From: Lichtheimia corymbifera B2541
Lineage: Eukaryota; Mucoromycota; Mucoromycetes; Mucorales; Lichtheimiaceae
Assembly: GCA_000697475.1 (NCBI GenBank)
Contig: JNEU01001139.1
Coordinates: 104,395 to 168,394 of the forward strand
Direction: 5' to 3'
DNA length: 64,000 nt
This document shows, piece by piece, positions 22,586 through 33,513 of this stretch (its first letter is position 1; each line of letters begins with the position of its first letter). The notes beneath the pieces were generated by a model. That model worked only from the letters and a program-made list of their open reading frames with translations. It did no database searches and was not told where the DNA came from. The position numbers and the translations under genes were made by a program.

Positions 22586-25230
22586 CTAGGCGCCCAATTG
22601 GGTGGGAACACAATGCTCCTTTTCAAAACGGGTGATGGTTTGGCAAGCCTTATTGATGATTGCTTCAGGGGTGATGCCAAAATGTGTGTAAAGATCATCC
22701 ATGGGACCAGAAAGACCATATCTCGTCATCCCCACAGAGACATCGGCGTAAAGTTCCCATCCTCGTGTTCCAAGAGCCTCGATTGATATCACCGGGACAC
22801 CAGGTAAAAACAACGTCTTTTTGTACTCATCGGGTTGTTCGTCGTACAATTCTGTACACGGCATCGATACCACACGTGCTGAGATTTCTTTCTCTTGTTG
22901 TAATCGGCTTGCTGCTTCCACGGCTATAGTGACCTCCGAACCTGTAGCTACCAGAATCACCTTGGGTGGTATGGTTGGGCTTTCTTGAATGATGTATGCT
23001 CCCTTGCTAACGTCTTCAGCAGATGATCCCATCAGCTGAGGCACATCTTGTCGTGAGAGGCAAAACACGCAGGGTCGATGATGATGATGCTGGTTTCCTT
23101 GTTTAAGAGCGGCCATCCATGCACCGGCCACTTCATTGCCATCGGCTGGTCGGAAAGTAAGAAGATTAGGCATTGATCGTAAAAGCGCCACAAGCTCAAT
23201 AGGCTGATGTGTTGGACCATCTTCTCCTAAGCCAATCGAGTCATGCGTCATGACATAGATGATGCGATAGCCTGTTAATGCTGCCAAGCGCACCGCAGGA
23301 TAACCGTAACTATGATTTTTAATAGCAAACCAATGAGTACATTATTATATTACAACCTGCATGTATGGCATTCTTTACCTCAAAAAGTTCAAAAACGTAG
23401 CACCAATAGGAATGATACCACCATAACGAGCCATGCCGTTTAGTATTGCACACATTGCATGTTCACGTACACCATATCGGAAATACTGGCCGGTGTAGTC
23501 ACCCAAGCCGGTGGATGGCTATGCAAGGGGAACCGAAGAGAAATGAAAGAAGATTCGAGGAGGTTAATATATATGCTACGTGCCGATCATGCAGAAGATA
23601 CGAGATATACCGCCTACATACATGTTGGAAGTCACCGGCCGCCTTCCACTTGTTGAGCGTCGAATTGGTAATATCGGCACATCCACTGGTAAAATCAGGA
23701 ATCACGCTTGCCAAAGCATTAAGCACAGCACCAGAGGATTTGCGTGTAGCAGTGGGTGGATCATTTGCATTGAAACGCGGAAGAGCGTTTTCCCATCCAT
23801 CAGGCAACTCTTGTTTGAATCGTCGGATAATCTCGGCTGCCTCCTCATTGTATGTCTTACTATATTCCTCAAAGAGCCTTTTCCAAGATGCATGGTGTTC
23901 CTTTCCATGTTGTGCTCTTGCAGCATACAAATGACGTACCTAATAGATGGACACCCGTTAGCATCTCCTACTACCACCATTTTTCCCTCGGGATACTTGC
24001 CTCATCGGGTACAACGTACGTGTCTTTGACATCAAAGCCAAGTTTTTCCTTGAGCTGCGCGACATCATCGGCTGATAACTTATCATTAATAAACCAATCA
24101 TTGTGTAACTTTTTTCTCCTCCCCAATCACCTGTAAGTGGATGACCATGCACCTTGCGATCATTTTCCATGAGGGATCCGAAACCTGTAAGAAAGAATTA
24201 AAGGTCGATTTGTGATAGAGCACGCTGTTGCCATACCGATGGTCGTGTTGATCTTGATCAAGGAGGGCTTGTCATTCATGTCACGCGCTTCCTCAATAGC
24301 CTTGGCAATTCCTTCAATGTCGTTATTTCCATCCTTGACTTTTGTAGTGTGCCATCCACATGCTTCAAAACGCTTGGCAACGTCTTCGGTAAATGCGTAT
24401 GCTGTGTCACCATCATCTGTCATTTTGTTGGAGTCATATAACACAATAAGCTTGCCAAGCTTCCAGTGACTATAATATAAAAGCAAATGAGCCGAGAGAG
24501 AGCCTTGCACATGGGCACGTGATGTAACTCTGCCTTACCCTGCCAACGACACAGCTTCCAAAGTGACACCCTCTTGAAGACAGCCATCACCCACAATCAC
24601 GTAGGTATAATTGTTAAAGATGTCGTAGCCAGGTCGATTGTATTTAGCCGCAAGATGAGCCTCAGCAGCTGCCAAACCTACAGCTGTAGAAATGCCTATT
24701 CACTTTTGTCAATGCCAACTGATACCAATAAAAGCATTTTAAATGACATACCTTGTCCTAATGGTCCTGTTGTGACCTCGACACCAGGTGTGTGGAAAGC
24801 CTCTGGATGACCAGGTGTCCTGTGAGATGTAGTAATGTTACTTTTCATGCATGAAAATCAATATCAATAGAGAAAGGTCATACTTGCTGCCAAGTCTGCG
24901 AAAGTCCTTGAGATCCTGAACCGTAATATCAAATCCCATGAGATGCAACATGATATAATGCAAAGCGCTAGCGTGGCCATTCGAAAGGACAAATCGATCA
25001 CGTGCAATGTAGTCAGGATCTTGGGGATCGACATTCAAGAAACGTGAAAAGAGCGTATGTGCCATAGGAGCACATCCCATTGGAGCACCTTTGCATTTAT
25101 GTGAATAACTTGTATCATAATATGTGGTGCACATATGCTTACCAGGATGCCCAGAACCTCGTAAATAGGTCATTTCACCTGCGAGAACACGAATAGTATT
25201 TACAGCTGCTTGGTCGATAGCTTGTACCAT
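22586..25230 (-). CDS. TKL1: Transketolase (or closely related dihydroxyacetone synthase)
   Basis: ThDP-dependent enzyme moving two-carbon ketol units in the non-oxidative pentose phosphate pathway. Ten exons (25230-25143, 25088-24884, 24819-24752, 24695-24539, 24469-24237, 24184-24131, 24071-24001, 23939-23622, 23518-23379, 23309-22586) sum to 2058 nt, 685 residues, the normal length. Motifs in order: [26 protein letters not shown], the ThDP motif [17 protein letters not shown] (catalytic Glu), and [15 protein letters not shown]. The intron after 24001 begins with GC (GAG|GCAAGT); no GT alternative keeps the frame. HAMCAILNG has the Cys also seen in dihydroxyacetone synthases, but the rest fits transketolase. 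Its codirectional neighbour is a polyol-dehydrogenase-like enzyme. Confidence 0.94.
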
Positions 25231-25819
25231 GGATATGGATGAGATCTAGCGATATTCTTCCACGACGATTGAAGGGTTTTTGTAGCCATGGTGAAAAGAA
25301 AGTTGAAAGAAAAGCCGAGCTCAAGCTTTGTAATTTTCCCATAATAGAGTTCAACAAGCTACATTTTCCAATGTTATTGATTGAGACGCACCTTTGATAT
25401 CGTACCCCAATTACCTATAGGATAGGCTATAGAATCTTCCGTCGTCTTCACGATCTGACTTTTGAGAGAAGCGGTGGCAGCGATCCATTGCTATATTGGC
25501 GGATATGCAGTCTCGATCATCGCCATGTAACACAAAGCTAAAAAGTGGCCTTCATGCCGCTCGTAAAAACTGCGACATGGCAGGAAAGCCGCGGATATAC
25601 AAAGTTCTGCTCATACCGAGTACACGGGTCGGAATATCCAAAAGCTTGTTAAAGGTACAAGTTGTGCTTCAACTACATCCAGTGGAGAATAAATGGGAGT
25701 AATAATAAAGATGCTCTGCTCATTCGTGGACAAAGAAGAAAGCGGGGTGGATAAGGAGGGTGTATATACAAAGTTACAAATGGACGTGTGGAGATGGGGT
25801 GGGTAAATAGGAATGAGTT
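25231..25819. other. Transketolase promoter and 3' flank of the MDR gene
   Basis: About 590 bp. A minus-strand ATG upstream (near 25290) opens a frame not in phase with transketolase, a possible short upstream ORF. No other gene. Confidence 0.45.
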
Positions 25820-27147
25820 TCAATTGGTAAGCTGGACCTTGGTGACCCCAGGTGCTGTGGCTAATTGAAATGCTTGAGCTGCTTGTGACAAAGGGAAGCT
25901 ATAGCAACAATATGTGAGATTTTATGCAACCAACAACATGGCATGTCATTCTTACGTGTGTGAAATGAGCCGATTCACGTCAATGCGCCCACTGGTGATG
26001 AGCTCGATAGCGCGTGGATAAGTATGATGATGCCTGGTATGTAAAATTGTATGATGATGATCGTCAATATAACTGCTTCGACAATGACGTAGCCCATCCT
26101 TTACCTGTGAACACCACGTAATGTTACATCACGTAAAGCGAATGCACTGACAGGCACTGTTTGGTCCGCTTGTCCGATTCCCACTCGACAACATGTGCCA
26201 CCAAGCCTGGTTGTCATGATTGCGACTCGCAGGGCCAGCTCTTCTCCACTACAATCAATAGCACAATGCGTTCCACCAGCAACGTTTGCTTGTATCTTTT
26301 GCACAATTTCTTGCTCGCTCCACTTTGGATCCAATGTTTGGGTATAATCAGCACCTAGATGGGTGGCCATGTCGAGAGGTTCGCCTGGTGCACCCACAAC
26401 AACCACCGGACTGATACCGGTAGCCTTGGCAACCATCAATGTCAATAAGCCAAGCAAGTTGCATCCGGTAATAAGCATCGACTCGCCAAATCCAATTCTC
26501 GCACGATCGATTCCTGCAATGGCCACTGAGAGTGGATCCAACATGGCTGCTTCTCGGAACGTGATTGTATCCGGCAATCTTTTTGGGTGGTTTAATATTA
26601 TCATCAAACCATTCATCTTTCCTTTTTCTTACCTGTGCAACCAATCCGCAGGGTGTGTGACATAGCGAGCACATAGTCCATCGTAGGGTGGCATTCCTCG
26701 AAAACAGAGTTGCGTGCACAAGTTGTATCGGCCATCCAAACAAAAGCTGCATTGTGAACATGGTATAGCTCTATTCAACCATGTTAGTTGCTGACGCCTT
26801 CTATCGTACTACATATATACTTACGCTTCAATGGCTACACGATCACCAACCTGAAACCTTTGCTGCACAGCGGATCCCACTGCAGTAACAATGCCTGTCC
26901 CTTCACAGCCGAGTAATTGAGGTGCGAACAATGGCATGTTGCCTGTGTGTCCTGTTCTCCATAGTTGGATATCAGTGCTGCTTATGCCCATGGTCTTGAT
27001 TTGTATCTGTACTTGATCAGCTTTTGGAGATGGTACGTCGAGTGTGGCAAGTCGTAAATGTTGTACGCTGTCAAGCACTAACCCTTGGTTCTTTGTCGTT
27101 TCATCTGGGATCTCGTACTCTGGTGGACGATAGCAGCTCAAAGGCAT
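25820..27147 (-). CDS. Medium-chain dehydrogenase, polyol/sorbitol dehydrogenase-like, with altered catalytic zinc site
   Basis: Five exons (27147-26825, 26770-26633, 26578-26105, 26033-25956, 25898-25820) sum to 1092 nt, 363 residues. The fold follows the sorbitol/xylitol dehydrogenase group: structural-zinc cysteines PCSQCSFCLDGRYNLC, nucleotide-binding segment ITGCNLLGLLTLMVAKATG, and the family end HTYPRAIELITSGRIDVNRL then FPLSQAAQAF. The catalytic zinc site differs from the family pattern. GICGSD is here GISSTD (Cys to Ser) and LGHE is LGCE (His to Cys); the Glu remains. The cofactor loop usually carries an acidic or basic choice; here VVVGAPGEPLDMA, so NAD versus NADP is unclear. It lies directly upstream of and codirectional with transketolase, which may suggest pentitol/pentose use. 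Substrate unknown. Confidence 0.85.
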
Positions 27148-28559
27148 CACGTTTCAAAGGTGCGCGGTGGTGGAGTTGATGGGAAGAAAGAGAAAGAGAG
27201 AGAGAGAAAGAGAAAGAGAGAGTGAACAGCGCATTTGATGATGGTGGTCGTTATCGATTTGACAAAAACAACGATGAATGCCTTATCAAATCCAATCAAT
27301 TCGAATACTGCAGAAAGTAGAAATGTGTGTTGCGTACATGATCAGATGATCATTACTCGGCTCTGTTTTAAGTTTAGCTGGTCAACCTTGCTGTAGTTCT
27401 TTGTTTCTTTTTGCTCATCGTGTTCACAGGCCATTGTCGATCTTTTTCATAACACAAAAAAAGTCAAAGAGAGGGAGAAGGAAAAAACATCCGAATGAAG
27501 TATGTTGTTTATTGATGATGATGTTGATGGTGGCTACGCGTGTTGACTAATAGAATCAAATGCAGTTGGGGAATCCTGAGTCGATGAGGTGATGAATGCT
27601 GCTGCTGCTTTGTATCATATCAATCGACATGCATATAGTGTGCTCAGCTATCCGTTGACGCTCACCCGATAACTCAAATAGCGATAGAGTGTTGCTGCTG
27701 TTGTAAGCATCATCTTGATAACGCGGGTTGACAGGCACTACGTCGAGTCAATGACGAGGTTGGCAGATACTATGGTGGCCAATGACACTCATTCAGACCA
27801 ATGTCGAAGGGCATGAATGGGTTGCATTGTGAAGTTGAGAATGAGACGGGGCAATACAAAAGAAGGAGCAGGAGCAGGAAGAGGAGGAGAGGAGGAAAAT
27901 GCGGAAAAAAGAGAGGGCGTGTATCGGATCAATCAAACAAGGATCGCTGCTACCACATGCTTAACCCAACCGCCAATGTCAAAAGTGGGGGATACCCTTC
28001 CGACCGATCATTATGCTTTTGAACAATGATAATCCTGGTAACCTAGGCCGCCGACAACTGAACCTATTCCCATTGTAGCACGTTTTTTATATCTCCTCTT
28101 GAATGATGTGTCACTTGATCCGGTTCCTAGAAACTGGAGTTTGTTTCTGTTTTCTGCGATGTTTGGGAAACATGCCCGTCATATCTCCTCATCATCTTGA
28201 TTTCCACCCAACCGTGAGAGTAATACGTGAACAGTGGTGTGTACAATTAATAATAAAGATACTACTACTATAAGCAAACGAAGATTGTTTGGTTGGGGGA
28301 GCGAGAGATAAAGAAGGAACGAGACAGCTACTTTCAACGTCATAATCTGCTGGATATGGCTAATCCAAGCAAGGAAAAATATCCTGAAAGTGATATCACT
28401 GCATTATCGATAAAAGGGGTCGGAGGAGCAACAAGAGACGAGATACGACGATGATGATGCAAATAAATCCGTGCAATTCAAAGCAAGACCATACCCAGCA
28501 CTACCTCTTTTTCTCCCTCTTCTATCATTATTCTTTGTTTCCGAAACAACAACTACAAC
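27148..28559. other. Divergent intergenic region between the MDR and F-box genes
   Basis: 1.4 kb with a GA-rich run at 27181-27226 and purine-rich tracts near 27870-27915. No gene supported. Confidence 0.5.
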
Positions 28560-29165
28560 ATGTCAACTAGTATCCCACTTGAGGTGATCGATTGTATCCT
28601 TGACCATGTGGATAATGCATCCTTGGTTCAACTATGCGGAACGACCCGTAATTTTCGTACAGCAGCATTACCACGTCTAATTCGACAATTCCTCTCTGGC
28701 ATTCATATACGCTTATGGATTGAGCAACATGGTCTTATTGGCCATCGACCACTCGACTTTGTTTGGGAGGCCATTAGTGATGTCAATAATCGGCTTGTCT
28801 TTATTCCGAGCAAACGATCGCAGGAGACCATGTGCTCTTTTTCAACATACGACAAAGATACCTGTTCTCCAAGCCCATCACCCATGATTGATGGCCTGAC
28901 AATGGTTCTACCTGATACCAAGACAATGGAACGCAAAATTGAGAGCACTGCATACCAAAAAGACGATCGGATATCTATTGCCCTGATGACTAATGAATAT
29001 ACAAAGAAGGAATACCATGCTACAGCTAAACACCCTTCTTGGTCTTTGCATTATACCACTTGGATTGATCCCAATGATAACAAGCAAGTTCTTTGCCCTC
29101 AATCATTTGAATGTGATTGGAGCTTACCATTGAACATGTCTCTCAAGTCATCATCATCGTCATAG
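28560..29165 (+). CDS. F-box-like protein
   Basis: A single exon of 201 codons. The first 45 residues, SIPLEVIDCILDHVDNASL then VQLCGTTRNFRTAALPRLI, match the F-box pattern (LP..hl..Il.hl....L..l..vsr.f..). That module binds Skp1 in SCF ubiquitin ligases. The rest shows no WD or LRR repeats and ends in a Ser run. It has a pyrimidine- and CAA-rich leader just before the ATG. It is followed after 221 bp by the MEMO family gene on the same strand. The F-box call rests on pattern only. Confidence 0.72.
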   Translation: MSTSIPLEVIDCILDHVDNASLVQLCGTTRNFRTAALPRLIRQFLSGIHIRLWIEQHGLIGHRPLDFVWEAISDVNNRLVFIPSKRSQETMCSFSTYDKDTCSPSPSPMIDGLTMVLPDTKTMERKIESTAYQKDDRISIALMTNEYTKKEYHATAKHPSWSLHYTTWIDPNDNKQVLCPQSFECDWSLPLNMSLKSSSSS

Positions 29166-29386
29166 AACATCCACATGCATGTCGTCATCATAGAATAAAG
29201 AAAATGTTGATTATCCAAGATAAAGTTTGGCACGCTTTGATGTGCGTGTGTATGTGTGCGTGTAGAGTTTCATGCGGGTTGACCCGATACGCCCACTCAG
29301 CAACAACCTTCTCTTTCTTTCCATAATCATCACCAAACACCCACCACCTTCACACACACACAACCTTGTTTCTCACACACACTGCA

Positions 29387-30691
29387 ATGAAGCGCATCGC
29401 AACACACGCTGGCACTTGGTACTCCAATTCACGTATGTTCCATGTCACCATGGTGGTGTCTGTCGGCATAATCTAACGTTGTCATTGACTACTAGAACAA
29501 CGTCTACATCAACAGCTGGACCGATTCCTTGCTGCTGTTCCCGAGCAAACTACTCACGGCGAGACGTTTCCAGTCGCAGGAACTCGGGCCATTATTGCAC
29601 CGTATGTTGTTTTCTTTTGTGCTGATACACTTTACTCATTACACCCATTATCTTAGGCATGCAGGGTACAGCTACAGTGGCCCTACCGCTGCTTATGCAT
29701 ACAAATGTGTGGATGTAACCAATATGTAAGGATTAGAGTGCGATCAACATCTTCTACATATATGGCATTAACGCATTGGATAGCAAACGCGTATTCATCC
29801 TTGGACCATCACATCATGTGTATCTTGAATCCTGTGCATTATCGCAGTGCGACAGCTACGAGACTCCGCTAGGTGACTTGGTGCTTGACAAGGAAGGTAT
29901 GGTAGTGTGTGGGAGTGAGTCAATGAGGAAGAGCAAAGTGGGTTCACATGTTTATTTGCTACTCTAGTCATACAAGAACTTGCCGGCACAGGCCATTTTT
30001 CTCAAATGTCCAAGAGTGTGGATGAGGATGAACATAGCATTGAAATGCATTTGCCATATACAGCCAAGATATTTGAAGGGTTAGTGATGGTGAAGGGTCA
30101 GCTATGATGGTAGTAGCTAATTAAGATCATCAGGAAACTCGATCAAATCAAGATTGTACCGATCATGGTTGGATCCATCAACGAAAGGAAGGAACGATTG
30201 TATGGTGAATTACTTGCCAAGTACCTGGTGGATCCTCAAACACTGTTTATTGTATCATCTGATTTTTGTCACTGGTATGTGTTCTTTGTTCTGCAAAAAC
30301 GACAAGTTTATTGACGACCAACAAAAGGGGTCTTCGTTTCTCGTACACCGAATATCGTCCCGAACCACGAGCACCACTCATTTCTTTACGATCGCTACGC
30401 AACGCAAGCACCGCAAGTGATATGCCCATCTACAAGTCTATCAGCGATCTCGACCACGAGGGCATGGAAAAGATTGAAACAATCGATCATGCTGCGTTTT
30501 GTCAGTATTTACGGGACACCAACAACACAATTTGCGGTCGTCATCCGATTGGTGTTCTTATGAGTGCCCTTGAAACGATAGACAAGGAACGGCGTATTCG
30601 GTTCATCAAGTATGCTCAGAGCAATGAATGTCAAGATGTCCGGGATAGCAGTGTCAGTTATGCAAGTGCCTACACCTACATTGCATTGTAA
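29387..30691 (+). CDS. MHO1: MEMO1 family protein (Mho1-like)
   Basis: Seven exons (29387-29432, 29496-29601, 29657-29725, 29784-29896, 29968-30079, 30134-30274, 30328-30691) sum to 951 nt, 316 residues. All family signatures are present: [57 protein letters not shown] and SSDFCHWG. Several carry the His/Asp/Cys residues of the metal-binding, dioxygenase-like pocket. The C-terminal [13 protein letters not shown] and [21 protein letters not shown] also match. Family members act in motility, iron/copper and redox handling in animals; the yeast homologue is little understood. Role here unknown, identity firm. Confidence 0.95.
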
Positions 30692-30963
30692 TACAGCGGG
30701 AGTCTGGAATCCATCATGAGACAATTGATTCACACACCCTCATCGCCCACTTATGATTGTCATACGTGCATTTGAATGGCGTGTGACTGACTATACAAGA
30801 TATGATCGCCCCCTCAATGGAATAAAGTGCTTTATCAAAAAGGATCGTGATATATACAAAGGGTGTAAATTGATGTACATGTGACAACAAAGGGGTACTC
30901 GGTCGAGCAGTGTAGTATAGTATAGAGATGGGTAATATATGTGCAAATAAAGTGATAATCAAA

Positions 30964-31323
30964 TCAAGTGTCAGACATAAAGTCCATGTCATCTTCGTCG
31001 TTATTGTCATCCAATGGATATGATTCAGTCATTTGTTCTTTTGTCCTTGTTAAAATGGTCATTTCAATAACGTGATCATCAGACGAGGACGACACCATCA
31101 TGAGAGCCGCTTTCAGGTCCTGCTGAGCCTCGTCAAATAGATCAGACCACGTTCTTCCAAAGTAAACGTCTTCATCGCTGTCAGTGGATAGTATCTGGTT
31201 GAGATATTCTTGCTCTATGACTTGTACACCTGAGGTTGATGTCTTTGTTGTTGTATCTTTTATAGGTGCAGCATGGATTGTTGTCATGGAAACGAGCAAT
31301 ACAAGTGCGTATAATATATGCAT
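30964..31323 (-). CDS. Small secreted acidic protein
   Basis: A single exon of 119 residues. It begins with a clear signal peptide, MHILYALVLLVSMTTIHAAP. The mature part is strongly acidic (TDSDEDVYFGRTWSDLFDEA, then DDNNDEDDMDFMSDT) and Thr-rich near its start. It has no Cys in the mature part, so it is not a typical cysteine-rich effector. The frame stays open further upstream, but the start at 31323 places the signal peptide at the N-terminus. It converges on the MEMO gene with a 272-bp gap. No family recognised. Confidence 0.6.
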   Translation of the reverse strand: MHILYALVLLVSMTTIHAAPIKDTTTKTSTSGVQVIEQEYLNQILSTDSDEDVYFGRTWSDLFDEAQQDLKAALMMVSSSSDDHVIEMTILTRTKEQMTESYPLDDNNDEDDMDFMSDT

Positions 31324-33513
31324 ACTAATGTTGTGTCGTGATGATGGGAAAAAGAAGAAAGAGGGATGGAGAGCAAGCATAGGTAGCTTATTTATGCAAA
31401 TCCCCTTTTTCAAACACAGGATGGGAACCCGCAAATTTACCAATGGTATCACGCTGTCAGATAAACAACGTTCACTGTTGTGTGTATGCACCCAGATCAA
31501 TCCTCCCACATTCATGGGTGGTTTGCTTCATCAAACAGCATCAAAATGACCAGTGGCACCCCGGGTTTTCTCTCTTTGTTGTTCCTTTTTGTTTGCCATC
31601 CTGTTCCGCAGTATAGGTCACACAACAGGGCGTGCGATTACACATCATGCAATTTGTAGGGAAACATGTACGTGAGATCCCAACAAACAGCAACGTACCT
31701 TGGAGTGATTTCGGCATTTTTTTACAACTTGCATGTGTTGAAACACCACACGAGTTTACAACACGCTTTGCATTATTGCAGTAATAAATCGCATGTGCAC
31801 TAACGTCATGCTGCCGGATAGCTGGTTCATTGCATCATGGCTCGTTTGGCTCGTTTGACTGTTGCCAACCCATCAACGCTTGTAATTGGTGACAACAGCC
31901 AAGATGCCAGGCTCTTTGTTTTCTACCTGCTTTGGGTTCCACATGCCTTATTGGCTGAATACCGACTTTTGTAGTATTGTGACACACACAAGGATTGAAT
32001 CCGCGGTATAGAGTTTCCACTGGAGGTAAATCCGAGGAGGTGGGTAAGAAGGGGAAAGATGCACACGCTATATTGTGTGCTTTTCTTTTTCTTTTGTCAA
32101 CAGTGATCATGGCATGGTCTTCGTCCCTGCTTTACCCCCATCACATGAACATAACAATGATCCATACCTTGACAGGACACCTTGATTTCTACACCATTAT
32201 ACTCGTTGACCAGCACCGAAAGCGAGGGAGTCATGTGCACTACTCGTAGATGCAACTGATATGTTTGTTTATCTGCACCATCCAACTACTACTACACCCA
32301 CCTCGATGTGCACCCAGTTCTGATCAAGGTTTTAAGGGTAAATGATATCGATGATAAGCGGGCTGCTATTCATTTTAAGGAGCATCTATTTTCCGTGCAA
32401 AACAGAAAAGAGCTTAAATCAACATAGTCTATGCCATGGGGATGATCAACGAGTCGTGGCAAATGTTACTCACATATCACCCATGACCAAGTGCAATATT
32501 CATATCCACGCTTAGGAGATATGGAAAGTAGGCAAATCTACTGACAATTCAGCCGCGGCATAGCGCGGCATAGCGCGATTTATCTGACAGTAGTAGGACT
32601 TTATGCATCATCATTATCATGTGCTGCGACTATCATGTGTATTTGTAATCCTCACATATAGAGGCACCCAGGCGTTGTTATACACGTAGCTGGCACTCCA
32701 AATTGTCATACATCGTCTTTTTCATAATTGCGATTTGGGTCTATCGCCCTTTGGAAAAGAACTTTTTGGCAAGGAATGGAAGCTGAGATGCTTTCATGGT
32801 TCATCAAGTGATGGATTAATCAGATGTCGTGGTATTTTAGTTACCAAAGAAGACCTATGGTGTGATGCAAAACGACTTTTTATACATCTATTTGTGCCGT
32901 GCAAGCATATGATGGTGCAATCAAAGCCGGAAAACATCGCGTGGGACTAGGCGGCGACTCTAGTGTGATGCCTGTTGTGCCCGAAGAGTTCTAGGATGTC
33001 ATAAGTTCCCGGATCTGATTTGCAGTGTGGGTTGGACAAAGCACGAGCTTATAGAATTGGGAGGGTGGGAAATAATGGTTGTGGTATCTGGAAAAGAAAA
33101 AAACAATGAAGCATCATGATGATGAGAGACCATTCTTTATTCCTTTTCTTTCTCGTATTGAATAATGAAAGGGGATGACTACATGTAACGCGGCTATGGA
33201 TATATCCGTGTGAATGGAGAGATTCTTTATGATTTTTTTTATTTTCAAATATAAGGGATGGCTCTGGAATCTGATCGGTTTAACGATTATCCTGGCTTAG
33301 TGATTGGATTTGTTTAGGTCATTGGGTTCAGCCGGTACACACACAGCTGCTTGGAAAAAGCGGCAAACTGTAGACACACGCACACACACACACACACACG
33401 CACCCAGAGAGGCCCAAAGAAAGAAAAGCTCAGCACCCTTTATGCCAAACCTTCGTTATCCCACTCAACCAAATTATTCTCTTGCTTTCCTCTTAAACAA
33501 AGAATCAAACTCA
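31324..33513. other. Intergenic, 2.2 kb
   Basis: No gene supported on either strand. A short tandem of CGGCATAGCG sits near 32556. A CA run at 33376-33402 lies in the leader of the Zn2Cys6 gene. Confidence 0.5.

Noticed and set aside
33376..33402. CA/GT microsatellites here and near 5040, 8720, 17780, 19945, 41490 and 56475
   Set aside because: Ordinary simple repeats; no CRISPR-like spacing or other structure.
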